This document shows positions 1 through 6,912 of a DNA stretch of 13,332 bases, piece by piece. The notes beneath the pieces were generated by a model. The model was not told where the DNA came from. It saw only the letters and a program-made list of their open reading frames with translations, and searched no databases. Position 1 is the first letter of the stretch. Every line of letters begins with the position of its first letter. Source of the stretch: Acidobacteriota bacterium (lineage in GTDB: Bacteria; Acidobacteriota; Vicinamibacteria; Vicinamibacterales; UBA823); contig PBHT01000012.1 of the NCBI GenBank assembly GCA_002720285.1, positions 17,375 to 30,706 on the forward strand, given 5' to 3'. The translations under genes and the position numbers were made by a program.

Positions 1-432
1 ACAATTAGAAATACCGTCCTGTTCTTTCGTGCCGATGGCGCCTATCGAAGTAAGATCGGACTGAGTCCGCAGCGGTCCACACCGGTACTCGGAAGCTACG
101 ACGCCACTAGACAGTTACTTACGGTTGTCCGATATGACTTGCCCGAAGGCGCAACAGATTACGTGAATTCAATGTGGGAATTTCAGGACGAACCATATGC
201 CGGCGACGCCGTCAACAGCTACAATGACGGACCGCCTTCACCAGGCGCCGCTGCGCTTGGGCCGTTCTACGAACTTGAAACCTCGTCACCTGCAGCGGCT
301 CTCACGCCAGGCCAATCACTCACTCACAAACATCAAACCTACCACTTTGAGGGCACTAAGGTCTCACTCGATCCGATTGTTCAAGAAACCTTTGGAGTCA
401 GCCTCAACACGATCGTGACTGCACTTCCGTAG
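1..432 (+). CDS. DUF6786-like protein, C-terminal part (5' truncated by window)
   Basis: The reading frame is open from the first base of the window to a TAG at 430-432, so the gene begins upstream; the first internal ATG lies within a conserved stretch and is unlikely to be the start. The visible 143 residues contain, in order, a GLSPQRSTPVLGSYD segment, RYDLPEGATDYVNSMWE, GDAVNSYNDGP, LGPFYELETSSPA and a C-terminal HKHQTYHFEG. From memory this order matches the C-terminal half of the DUF6786 family, found in Bacteroidota, Planctomycetota and Acidobacteriota. I believe that family has a beta-rich fold related to sugar mutarotases, but its function is not established. No enzymatic role can be assigned. 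The neighbour at 456 converges on it, so it is not part of that operon. Family assignment is fairly sure, function unknown. Confidence 0.75.
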   Translation, partial: TIRNTVLFFRADGAYRSKIGLSPQRSTPVLGSYDATRQLLTVVRYDLPEGATDYVNSMWEFQDEPYAGDAVNSYNDGPPSPGAAALGPFYELETSSPAAALTPGQSLTHKHQTYHFEGTKVSLDPIVQETFGVSLNTIVTALP

Positions 433-455
433 CAACTTGTGTTGTCAGACTCCCG

Positions 456-1022
456 TTATGAGAGCGGTATCGACACGTGGGCTTGGCCCGTTCCGGCTTC
501 CCTCAGCCATGGGTGCTGTGCACTCGGTTGCCCAGGCAAGCCAGTGGCTTCTGCAGTAGCATTTGGCAAGAAGATTAACATCGCCGAGTCACTAATGTCG
601 GCATCGAAACCTGAACGTTGGTAGACGACACCTCGATCAGGAAGCAAGAGTTGACCAGAATCAATCTCTGCTTGTAACGTCTTCAGCCTCTCCGGGGTAT
701 CCGCACCATCCTTAGTCAGTTGCAGGCTGCGCGTAACGTAGGCTTCCATCTCTTGGTGATAACAAGTAGCTGTAAAAGCGCGTACGGCCGGGTCATCAGC
801 AAGACAGGTGATGAGACCACCCCCCTCCTGGAGCGTCACGAGGTCGCCAGATTCTCCGAATCCCCACACCGCCACACCCTCACGCAGAGCTTCTGGAAGT
901 GGACTGAGTGCTTCCTCAATTTGCTGCTCGGACGAAGGCGCACTCCGTTGCTCCCCAGCGATCACCGGCACCGCTGCGCCGAACAGCACGATCACAATCC
1001 CCTTTGTCATCAGATTGCACAT
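456..1022 (-). CDS. secreted protein of unknown function
   Basis: I do not recognise this family. I choose the ATG at 1022 because AAGGAGGG lies 4 nt upstream (1027-1034 on the plus strand), a near-perfect Shine-Dalgarno; an in-frame ATG at 1055 would add 11 residues but bypass it. The 188-residue product starts with a short basic segment and a hydrophobic stretch (MCNLMTKGIVIVLFGAAVPV) ending near VIAGEQ, so it is probably exported by Sec. The mature part has a motif AVWGFGESGDLVTLQEGGG, then CLADDP and a Cys about 15 residues later, which might pair as a disulfide. It continues with a charged alpha-helical segment and a C-terminal region rich in Pro and Gly. It lies 50 bp downstream of the symporter gene on the same strand, so it may be co-transcribed, but its own strong ribosome site suggests independent translation. 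Confidence 0.7.
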   Translation of the reverse strand: MCNLMTKGIVIVLFGAAVPVIAGEQRSAPSSEQQIEEALSPLPEALREGVAVWGFGESGDLVTLQEGGGLITCLADDPAVRAFTATCYHQEMEAYVTRSLQLTKDGADTPERLKTLQAEIDSGQLLLPDRGVVYQRSGFDADISDSAMLIFLPNATAEATGLPGQPSAQHPWLREAGTGQAHVSIPLS

Positions 1023-1026
1023 ATTT

Positions 1027-1034
1027 CCCTCCTT
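1027..1034 (-). promoter_or_regulatory. strong ribosome binding site fixing the start at 1022
   Basis: Read on the minus strand this is AAGGAGGG followed by AAAT and the ATG. It is the best Shine-Dalgarno match noted in the window and decides the start of the secreted protein gene. Confidence 0.7.
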
Positions 1035-1072
1035 AAAATAAAACACAACACTCATCGAGAGTCCGTAAGTGT

Positions 1073-2542
1073 TTATCCATTAAACGACCACACATCCTGA
1101 TGCTCCTCGGCAGCCCCCTCCGGAGGTGCGGTCATAAGGCTCACACCAATTGTGACGCCAAAGCCGGTTAGGAAGCCAGGCCACATCTCATACAGTTCAT
1201 AGAAGCTAGACTTAAACACAAGCACCCAGATGACAGCTGCAAGAAACCCAGAAACCATTCCCGCAATTGCGCCCGCGCGTGTGGTGCCACTCCAAAACAG
1301 CGAACAGACAACGACTGGCGTAAACGCCGAGGCAAGCCCTGACCAAGCAAATAGAACGAACCAAAAAATTAGTCGGGTCTCCGTTAGGGCAAAGCCGAGC
1401 CCGACCAATCCGATGACTACCGTTGTGAGTTTGCCGTACAAGGCCAGCCGCCTTTGGTCAAGGTCGGGTCGAAACACTGGTTGCACTACATCACGCACCA
1501 CGGCTGAAGACGCTAGAAGAAGGACTGAGTCGGCCGTCGACATGATGGCTGCCAGCACCACCACCAAGAATAAGCCGGTGAAAAGTGCTGGAAACAGATC
1601 CGCGCTGAGTATCGGGAGCACCATTTCGGGATCCGAAAGGCCTGGCACCAAGACCCGGCCAGCCATTCCGGTCAGAACTGCTCCAAGGTCGAATACGATA
1701 ATGCACACAACCGCGATCAAGCTTCCCGAGACAATCTCATTTTCCGATCGAGCAGCCATAAAGCGGGTTAGTAGCTGCGGTGCGCCCAAGAAAGCCATGC
1801 CGATCCCTGCGAAACTAACGGCGCTGACAACCCCACCAATGGATAGTCCGAGCGTACCCATCGGCTCAAGGAGAATTGGGTCCGCGGCGCGTAGTGCCGT
1901 GACCATTGCCGACCAACCACCCGCCGCAGCAACACCGATGACCGGCAGAACAATTAGACCCCCCAACATCAAAAGCCCTTGCAGTCCATCACTGTAGGCG
2001 ACAGCCTTGAATCCACCGACCGTCGTGTAATAGAAGATGACCGCTGCACCAAGCAGCACGCCGCCGGTATAACCCGTGCCCAAAAACGCGTCAAACGCTT
2101 TCCCAGACGCCGTTAATTGAGCAGCCATATAAGTGGTGACCATGCTCACGATAATCACGACACCGATCAGTCGAAAGGTATGGCCCGAATCGCGAAAGCG
2201 GGATGTCAGGTAATCCGTAACCGTGATCGAACCGTATCGGTCCGTATAACGCTTAAACGGCAGCGCGACGAAGCTCCAGGCAAGCGCAACTCCAAGCACC
2301 TCCCCTAGGACTACCCATAGGGCGTGGACACCAACTACATATCCCATACCCGTGAGTCCCAGCAGTAGCCAAGCACTCTCTCCTGTAGAGTTGGCGCTGA
2401 ACGCGATAATCCAAGCCGGCAACCGTTTACCCGCTAGGTAGTAACCGGTGAGGCTCTTGGTATCCTTTGCTCCCCACGCCCCAATGGCAAGTAAAACAGC
2501 CAGATACAGGACCAACACTGAAATGATGGTGGCGGACGCCAT
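1073..2542 (-). CDS. sodium/solute symporter, SSS family (PutP-like)
   Basis: A 489-residue inner-membrane carrier of the sodium:solute symporter family (SLC5/PutP), length and hydrophobic pattern matching the usual 13 membrane segments. Family features include the first helix followed by TGYYLAGKRLPAW near residue 32, a TM2 motif NSTGESAWLLLG at 51-62, KRYTDRYGSITVTDYL near residue 100, and FYYTTVGGFKAVAYSDGLQG near 170, a hallmark of the family. The ATG at 2542 lies 3 nt after the stop of a small membrane ORF, so translation is probably coupled. In E. coli PutP an Asp at position 55 in TM2 binds Na+; here the local motif is TGES and the nearest acid is Glu55, shifted by one when the SxW sequence is aligned. 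Substrate is therefore uncertain: proline is the default annotation, but other amino or organic acids are possible. Confidence 0.88.
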   Translation of the reverse strand: MASATIISVLVLYLAVLLAIGAWGAKDTKSLTGYYLAGKRLPAWIIAFSANSTGESAWLLLGLTGMGYVVGVHALWVVLGEVLGVALAWSFVALPFKRYTDRYGSITVTDYLTSRFRDSGHTFRLIGVVIIVSMVTTYMAAQLTASGKAFDAFLGTGYTGGVLLGAAVIFYYTTVGGFKAVAYSDGLQGLLMLGGLIVLPVIGVAAAGGWSAMVTALRAADPILLEPMGTLGLSIGGVVSAVSFAGIGMAFLGAPQLLTRFMAARSENEIVSGSLIAVVCIIVFDLGAVLTGMAGRVLVPGLSDPEMVLPILSADLFPALFTGLFLVVVLAAIMSTADSVLLLASSAVVRDVVQPVFRPDLDQRRLALYGKLTTVVIGLVGLGFALTETRLIFWFVLFAWSGLASAFTPVVVCSLFWSGTTRAGAIAGMVSGFLAAVIWVLVFKSSFYELYEMWPGFLTGFGVTIGVSLMTAPPEGAAEEHQDVWSFNG

Positions 2543-2545
2543 AAC

Positions 2546-2716
2546 TTAAGCGAGAAACGATGGCCTGGAAGTCTTACCGCGACGCTCTAGAAGACACCGA
2601 TGACGGAGATAAAAGCGGAGTTCAATCAGCAGTCCGAGCCCTATAGCCGCGCTCAGTAACCCCCATGTAGTGAACGAAAGACCAGCGAACATAATCGGTC
2701 GCGCATCGTACCACAT
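2546..2716 (-). CDS. small membrane protein, candidate symporter accessory subunit
   Basis: A 56-codon ORF that simple gene finders can miss. It fills most of the 235-bp gap between the FxsA-like gene and the symporter on the same strand and ends 3 nt before the symporter ATG. The product begins MWYDARPIMFAGLSFTTWG, continues with a hydrophobic helix LLSAAIGLGLLIELRFYL and ends in a basic tail (RHR, ERRGK), so one membrane helix with the tail predicted inside. An alternative in-frame ATG at 2692 gives 48 residues. No clear ribosome site precedes either ATG (GGAGG lies about 20 nt upstream of the first). Small membrane partners encoded beside SSS carriers are established, for example YhdT with PanF and YjcH with ActP; by position and topology this is a plausible similar partner. 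Function is inference. Confidence 0.55.
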   Translation of the reverse strand: MWYDARPIMFAGLSFTTWGLLSAAIGLGLLIELRFYLRHRCLLERRGKTSRPSFLA

Positions 2717-2777
2717 TCTGGATGGCAGTCATGGGCCTCCACACCTGAACACTAATCAACTATTGAAGACACTCAAA

Positions 2778-3239
2778 CTATGGCAAGGACGGTGGGAATC
2801 GACCATCATCGACAGGTCGGGTGGCTGCCTGGCGCGTTCGCTGGTCGACGACAACTCTAAAACTTCCGCCTTGAACGGCTGCTTCCATACGCCTAATGAT
2901 TGTGGCTTTAATCGCCCGTCGCGTGGCAGGAATAAGGCAAAGGAAACCGGCGATGTCCGTAAGGATCCCCGGTGTCATCAATACGATGCCCGCTATGAGA
3001 ATCAGCAGCCCATCAAAGATCGCACCACCCGGCATGTGACCTGAGGCCATCTCTGTCTGAATCTGCCGAACCACCCCGACACCTTGTCGGCCAGCAAGCG
3101 AGGCACCCAGCACCCCGGTCGCAACGATGAGCAGCAAAGTGTTTATTGTGCCGATCTGCCGTCCGACTTCAATTAATAGCGCTAGCTCGGTCGCGGGCAC
3201 CACTATGAACAACATCAGCAACTTGACCATTGGCTCCAT
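2778..3239 (-). CDS. fxsA: FxsA family membrane protein
   Basis: A 153-residue protein matching FxsA, a small cytoplasmic-membrane protein whose E. coli member, when overexpressed, relieves F-plasmid exclusion of phage T7; its normal role is unclear. The core shows the expected order: a first hydrophobic segment with PATELALLIEVG, a second segment LLLIVATGVLGASLAGRQG, then a GGAIFDGLLILIAGIVLMTPG stretch with DIAGFLCLIPATR after it, followed by a hydrophilic tail ending in PPSLP. The first ATG (3239) has GAGG directly adjacent, which is too close; the ATG three codons later (3230) has the same GAGG at 9 nt and may be the true start. It heads the minus-strand cluster leading to the symporter, 61 bp upstream of the small ORF. 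The downstream genes have no evident functional link to it. Confidence 0.85.
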   Translation of the reverse strand: MEPMVKLLMLFIVVPATELALLIEVGRQIGTINTLLLIVATGVLGASLAGRQGVGVVRQIQTEMASGHMPGGAIFDGLLILIAGIVLMTPGILTDIAGFLCLIPATRRAIKATIIRRMEAAVQGGSFRVVVDQRTRQAATRPVDDGRFPPSLP

Positions 3240-3321
3240 CCTCGCACATTCTTAGGTAGTTATGCGAATCATACCGTCCAGGTCAGTGAACCAGATAAGT
3301 CCGGCACAAAGATCAACGCCG

Positions 3322-4266
3322 ATGAATATCCTTTCCAAGCAGCACCTGCGTAGACTCTTGGGTGGTGCGGTCGCAGTCCTCGGATTACTTTCTCTTGCGA
3401 GCGCCCAGTCGGACACCAAGATATTAATCGCCCACCGTGGTGCCTCTGCATACGCGCCGGAACATACCTTGGCAGCCTATCGACTCGCGATTGAGCAGGG
3501 TGCTGACTATGTTGAACAGGACCTGGGTGTCACGCGTGATGGCGTACTAGTCTGCCTCCATGACGATAGTCTTGAACGCACGACGAATGTGCGAGAAATC
3601 TTTCCTGGGCGATTCGTTGATGAGCAGGTCAATGGACGAACCCGCCAGCGCTGGCGTGTTCGCGACCTAACATTGTCGGAAATAAAACAACTTGATGCCG
3701 GGAGTTGGTTCGGTTCAGAGTTTGCAGGCTCTCAAGTGCCGACATGGCAAGAAGCGATCGACCTCATCCGCGGTTCCGCCGGACTGTTCCCAGAGCTAAA
3801 GTCGCCGGATAATTACAGGTCACTTGGCATTGACATGCCTAGTCTGGTTATCGACCTTCTCCGGCGGAATGGACTCGACACTGCGGGCGCAGACGATGAC
3901 ACCCCCGTTATTTTACAATCGTTCGACGACGCCAGCCTGCGCCGTCTTGCCGACGCATTACCAACGTTGCCTCGAGTGTTTCTGATCGGCACCTCCGACC
4001 GACCCACCCTGATAACGGACACCCGCTTGCGTGAAATTGCAACATTCGCGACCGGCATCGGGCCAGCCAAGGAGCTTCTCCTAGCACAACCCGACCTCGT
4101 CAGGCGCGCTCACGCCCTTGGCCTGACCGTAACGCCCTATACGTTTCGCTCCTCCACCAGCAACAGCTTCGAGAGTCTCGAGAAGGAAATGCGACACTTC
4201 CTGTTTACACTCGGCGTTGATGCATTGTTCACGGATAATCCAGACCGATTCCCACGTCAGCCCTAG
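3322..4266 (+). CDS. glpQ: periplasmic glycerophosphodiester phosphodiesterase
   Basis: Hydrolyses glycerophosphodiesters to sn-glycerol 3-phosphate and an alcohol. The product is 314 residues from the chosen ATG, near the size of E. coli GlpQ (358). Residues 1-29 form a signal peptide (KQHLRR basic region, then AVAVLGLLSLASAQ). The catalytic signature follows: IAHRGASAYAPEHTL with His38 and Arg39, then EQD with Glu65 and Asp67 as metal ligands and LHDDSLERTTN with His80 as the second catalytic histidine. FPELKSP near residue 155 and TDNPDRFP at the C-terminus also fit. An upstream in-frame ATG at 3262 adds 20 residues in front of the signal peptide and would leave only 22 bp to the divergent fxsA start, so 3322 is preferred although its ribosome site is weak. 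The product is expected in the periplasm. Confidence 0.9.
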   Translation: MNILSKQHLRRLLGGAVAVLGLLSLASAQSDTKILIAHRGASAYAPEHTLAAYRLAIEQGADYVEQDLGVTRDGVLVCLHDDSLERTTNVREIFPGRFVDEQVNGRTRQRWRVRDLTLSEIKQLDAGSWFGSEFAGSQVPTWQEAIDLIRGSAGLFPELKSPDNYRSLGIDMPSLVIDLLRRNGLDTAGADDDTPVILQSFDDASLRRLADALPTLPRVFLIGTSDRPTLITDTRLREIATFATGIGPAKELLLAQPDLVRRAHALGLTVTPYTFRSSTSNSFESLEKEMRHFLFTLGVDALFTDNPDRFPRQP

Positions 4267-4348
4267 ATGAAGGGGCCCCTCGCCTTCCCTGCTCATCTGT
4301 AAGGAGTAAGCAACGACACCCACACAAGCTGCGACACCGGTCCGCGAT

Positions 4349-4354
4349 TATAAT
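4349..4354 (+). promoter_or_regulatory. candidate -10 box for the SnoaL-like gene
   Basis: A perfect TATAAT stands 75 bp before the ATG at 4430, in the gap after the phosphodiesterase gene. No convincing -35 was found at 16-18 nt upstream, so this is a weak prediction. The 163-bp gap also holds a 10-bp palindrome AGGGGCCCCT at 4271-4280, directly after the preceding stop. Confidence 0.35.
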
Positions 4355-4429
4355 GCAGCAGCGCGACATTTTCACTGGGCATTGATAACAGTGCGCCGAG
4401 CTCCCTTTTGCTACTACCGGAGGTGCTTC

Positions 4430-4900
4430 ATGTTTAGACTTACATTCCTCATTCTGGTCATCGCCCTTGCCCTAGGCAAGCCTGCAACAAGCCAAACGAC
4501 TGCCGCTGAAGACGCACAGGCGGTTATAGACGCTGTTCAAATCCAACTGCAATGGCTTGGCAACCGTAATGTGGATGCTCTCGCCACGACCTTCACAGAC
4601 CACGCAGTTATCGTCATGAGCCGCCAGCTCGACGATGGAGCCACCAATTCTGTTACCCCGGTCGCCGAATGGCTAGACCGCACTCGTGCCAATCAGGACG
4701 CTGCCCCGTTTGAAGAACGGATATCGAACATCCAAGTAACTATAGACAGCGGTCAACTGGCTCACCTACGTGCTGATTTCGCCATTATCGTTGACGGTGT
4801 TACCAGGTCATCCGGAAAAGATCATTTCATCTTGATTAAGGAGCCCGATGGCTGGAAGGTCGCTCTTCTTGGGTACACAAACATTTCATCATCCCAATAA
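4430..4900 (+). CDS. exported SnoaL/NTF2-like (DUF4440-type) protein
   Basis: A 156-residue protein from an ATG preceded by CCGGAGG at 6 nt spacing (4417-4423); an upstream TTG at 4382 is in frame but bypasses this site. A signal peptide covers about residues 1-21 (MFRLTFLILVIALALGK, cleavage near TSQ). The mature part has the layout of the SnoaL-like/NTF2 cone fold: a first helix with VIDAVQIQLQWLGNRNVDAL, then FTDHAVIVM, a middle region with a helical WLDRTRANQD, and C-terminal strands with HLRADFAIIVDG and HFILIKEPDGWKVALLGY. The ending, with DGWKV followed by a hydrophobic strand, is typical of DUF4440-like members. These proteins range from small-molecule isomerases to binding proteins, so no reaction can be given. 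A TATAAT about 75 bp upstream suggests its own promoter. Confidence 0.7.
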   Translation: MFRLTFLILVIALALGKPATSQTTAAEDAQAVIDAVQIQLQWLGNRNVDALATTFTDHAVIVMSRQLDDGATNSVTPVAEWLDRTRANQDAAPFEERISNIQVTIDSGQLAHLRADFAIIVDGVTRSSGKDHFILIKEPDGWKVALLGYTNISSSQ

Positions 4901-4926
4901 ACGTCTAGCTCAACCTTAATCACCAA

Positions 4927-6525
4927 TCAGGAAACAGGCACACCCAAAATCGGTAAAACAATGAACTGTACCAGCACCGTTAGAATGCAAATACCTACAA
5001 GGTTCAACCAAAGACCGGCTCGACGCATTGCCGTAACCGATACATGCCCTGAGCTAAACACGATTGCATTCGGCGGCGTAGCCACTGGCAGCATGAACGC
5101 CCAAGATGCGGCGAATGCCGCCGGAACGATAAGCAGATAGGGGTGCACTCCAAGGCCAGGGGCGATACCTCCGATAATCGGAATAAACGTCGCTGCCGTC
5201 GCTGTATTACTCGTCAGCTCAGTTAGAAAGATTATCAGGGTGGTAACAAGAATGATCACCACCCAACTGGGTAGTCCTTGCCACGCTGCCGCTTGATGAC
5301 CAAGAAATTCCCCGACACCATTGCTTTGGATCGCCACGGCGAGACTCATTCCACCACCGAAGAGCAACAAGATACCCCAGGGCATTCCCTTCATGTCACG
5401 CCACTGCATCAGCGCTCCGCCAGTATGTGATCGCGCTGGAATCAAGAAAAGACTCAACGCAGCAGTCAGCGAGATACCCGCGTCCGTTAGACCAGCCAAT
5501 ACTCGCACACCACCAATCTCAACACCGGTCAGCCAAGAACGTCCCATCCAAGCAATCGCAGCAAGTCCAAATACAACCAATGTTGCCCGCTCAGCCCAAC
5601 TCAGCCCTGGTAGCGCTGTATACGCTTTCCTGATGACATTCGTTCCTCCTACTGAAGGGGCTGAAATCGGAAACAAGTGTCGAGTAAGAAGCCACCAAGT
5701 GATTGGCAAAAACACGATTACCAGAGGCAGCCCCATCGCCATCCATTGCAAGAAAGTAATGTCGTGGTTGAGGGTGTCACGTATGTAGGACACAAGAAAA
5801 AGATTCGGCGGAGAGCCTATGATCGTACCCACGCCACCTATGGATGCAGCATAAGCGATTCCCAGCATTAGGCACACCGCCAGATGATCGGACTCATCAG
5901 CCTGGCCAGAATCAGAATGATCAGAAATCATACCGATCACGCTGATCGCGATCGGTAGCATCATGATTGCTGTCGCAGTATTCGAGAGCCACAGACTCAG
6001 ACCAGCCGTGGCGATCATAAAACCTGCAACAATCCGTGGTGGATCCGTGCCCACAATAGAAAGAGTCACCAGTGCAATTCGCCGATGCAGACGCCATCGT
6101 TGCATGGCTATTGACAAAATGAATCCACCCATGAAGAGAAAGATAAGATCGTGAGCGTACGGCGCCGCAACGTCTCGTATGGTGCCAGCACCAAAGAGCG
6201 GAAGAACGACGAGCGGCAGGAGGGCCGTCGCTGGAATATCGATCGCCTCAGTGAGCCACCAGAGGGCCATCCAAGTCGCAAGCGCCGCAGTAACCCGGCC
6301 TGCATGGGTAAATACGACGATTCCACCGTCAGAAAAATAGGTATTTGGAAGAGCGAAGTATACAGCTAGCGCAACGACCGGGCCGCTGATCCGAACAATA
6401 CGTTGTAACGGTATGTGAGCGATTACCTGCAAAGTAACCTCATTGCTCACTGGGTCGCCAGAACCGAAGGTGCTTACCCAAGAGGATAGCCTCTTCGCAC
6501 TATAGCACCGCTCACTTTCACACAC
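4927..6525 (-). CDS. Na+/dicarboxylate-type carrier, DASS/SLC13 family
   Basis: An inner-membrane carrier of the divalent anion:Na+ symporter family, expected to take up C4-dicarboxylates, sulfate or similar anions. The two SNT motifs that form the Na+ and substrate site are both present: SNTATAIMMLP at 181-191 and SNTATAATFIP at 439-449, inside re-entrant hairpins. Other family marks are the WWLTEAIDIPATALLPL segment near residue 90, GGVGTIIGSPPNL near 230 and the C-terminal VATPPNAIVFSSG. The open frame starts with a GTG at 6525 and gives 532 residues, but the first 30 have no clear family similarity. A TTG at 6432 preceded by GAGG at 5 nt spacing gives a more typical N-terminus of 501 residues and may be the real start. 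Substrate cannot be told from sequence alone. It converges with the SnoaL-like gene, 26 bp apart. Confidence 0.88.
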   Translation of the reverse strand: MCESERCYSAKRLSSWVSTFGSGDPVSNEVTLQVIAHIPLQRIVRISGPVVALAVYFALPNTYFSDGGIVVFTHAGRVTAALATWMALWWLTEAIDIPATALLPLVVLPLFGAGTIRDVAAPYAHDLIFLFMGGFILSIAMQRWRLHRRIALVTLSIVGTDPPRIVAGFMIATAGLSLWLSNTATAIMMLPIAISVIGMISDHSDSGQADESDHLAVCLMLGIAYAASIGGVGTIIGSPPNLFLVSYIRDTLNHDITFLQWMAMGLPLVIVFLPITWWLLTRHLFPISAPSVGGTNVIRKAYTALPGLSWAERATLVVFGLAAIAWMGRSWLTGVEIGGVRVLAGLTDAGISLTAALSLFLIPARSHTGGALMQWRDMKGMPWGILLLFGGGMSLAVAIQSNGVGEFLGHQAAAWQGLPSWVVIILVTTLIIFLTELTSNTATAATFIPIIGGIAPGLGVHPYLLIVPAAFAASWAFMLPVATPPNAIVFSSGHVSVTAMRRAGLWLNLVGICILTVLVQFIVLPILGVPVS

Positions 6526-6572
6526 CTGATAAGCGTGATATCGTGGAAGTTCGTCAGAAAGAAAGGTAAAAC

Positions 6573-6737
6573 ATGCCCTTTGGTATAGGCCTCATGGAGC
6601 TCGTTGTCATCTTCTTCATCTTCCTCCTGATCTTCGGCGCGAAGCGCCTGTCTGGGATCGGACGTGGGATGGGGCAGGCCATTCGTGGCTTTAAGAGTGA
6701 GGTCAAGGACCCCGACACGCCAAAAGAAGAAGTTTAG
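6573..6737 (+). CDS. tatA: twin-arginine translocase subunit TatA
   Basis: A 54-residue protein too small for many gene finders. It starts with an N-terminal membrane helix (MELVVIFFIFLLIFGAKRL) followed by the hinge and amphipathic helix SGIGRGMGQAIRGFKSEVKD and a short charged tail ending PKEEV. FGxKRLSGIGRG is the classical TatA/TatE signature, so the identity is secure; TatB proteins are longer and have a different tail. TatA multimers form the pore through which folded, often cofactor-containing, proteins cross the inner membrane. AAAGG about 7-11 nt upstream of the ATG serves as ribosome site. tatB and tatC are not next to it within the window; the next gene is on the other strand. The distance to the preceding divergent DASS gene is only 47 bp if its GTG start is used. 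Confidence 0.88.
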   Translation: MPFGIGLMELVVIFFIFLLIFGAKRLSGIGRGMGQAIRGFKSEVKDPDTPKEEV

Positions 6738-6912
6738 ACGCTAGACGGCACACTCAAGCACTTGTTATCAATTGCTTTAGGTCGTCCGGTTGGCTGTGTC
6801 CACAAGGCAAGCAGGTCACCTCCACGACAGCTCAGCCGAGCCGCATTCGGAGGTTCCCCCGGCTTGCCTAAGTTCTCCTCCCAACAACAGGCACGATTCA
6901 GTACCTCAGCCT
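6738..6912. other. convergent gap between tatA and the peroxiredoxin; no gene seen
   Basis: I see no credible ORF, tRNA or terminator hairpin with a T-run in this stretch. A 5-bp imperfect pairing AGCCG...CGGCT near 6837-6875 is too weak to call. I checked it specifically for a selC-type tRNA because of the neighbouring selenoprotein candidate and saw none. Confidence 0.4.

Noticed and set aside
1230..1997. A 255-codon plus-strand frame opposite the symporter
   Set aside because: Its product is a low-complexity string rich in Thr, Pro, Ser and Arg, as expected from the antisense of a membrane protein gene.
4271..4280. Perfect palindrome AGGGGCCCCT after the phosphodiesterase stop
   Set aside because: Without a loop or T-run it cannot act as a simple terminator; a 10-bp palindrome in moderate-GC DNA is not rare enough to claim a site.
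6738..6912. Possible selC tRNA or SRP RNA near the selenoprotein gene
   Set aside because: No acceptor stem, long variable arm, TCA anticodon loop or SRP core motif could be found on either strand.
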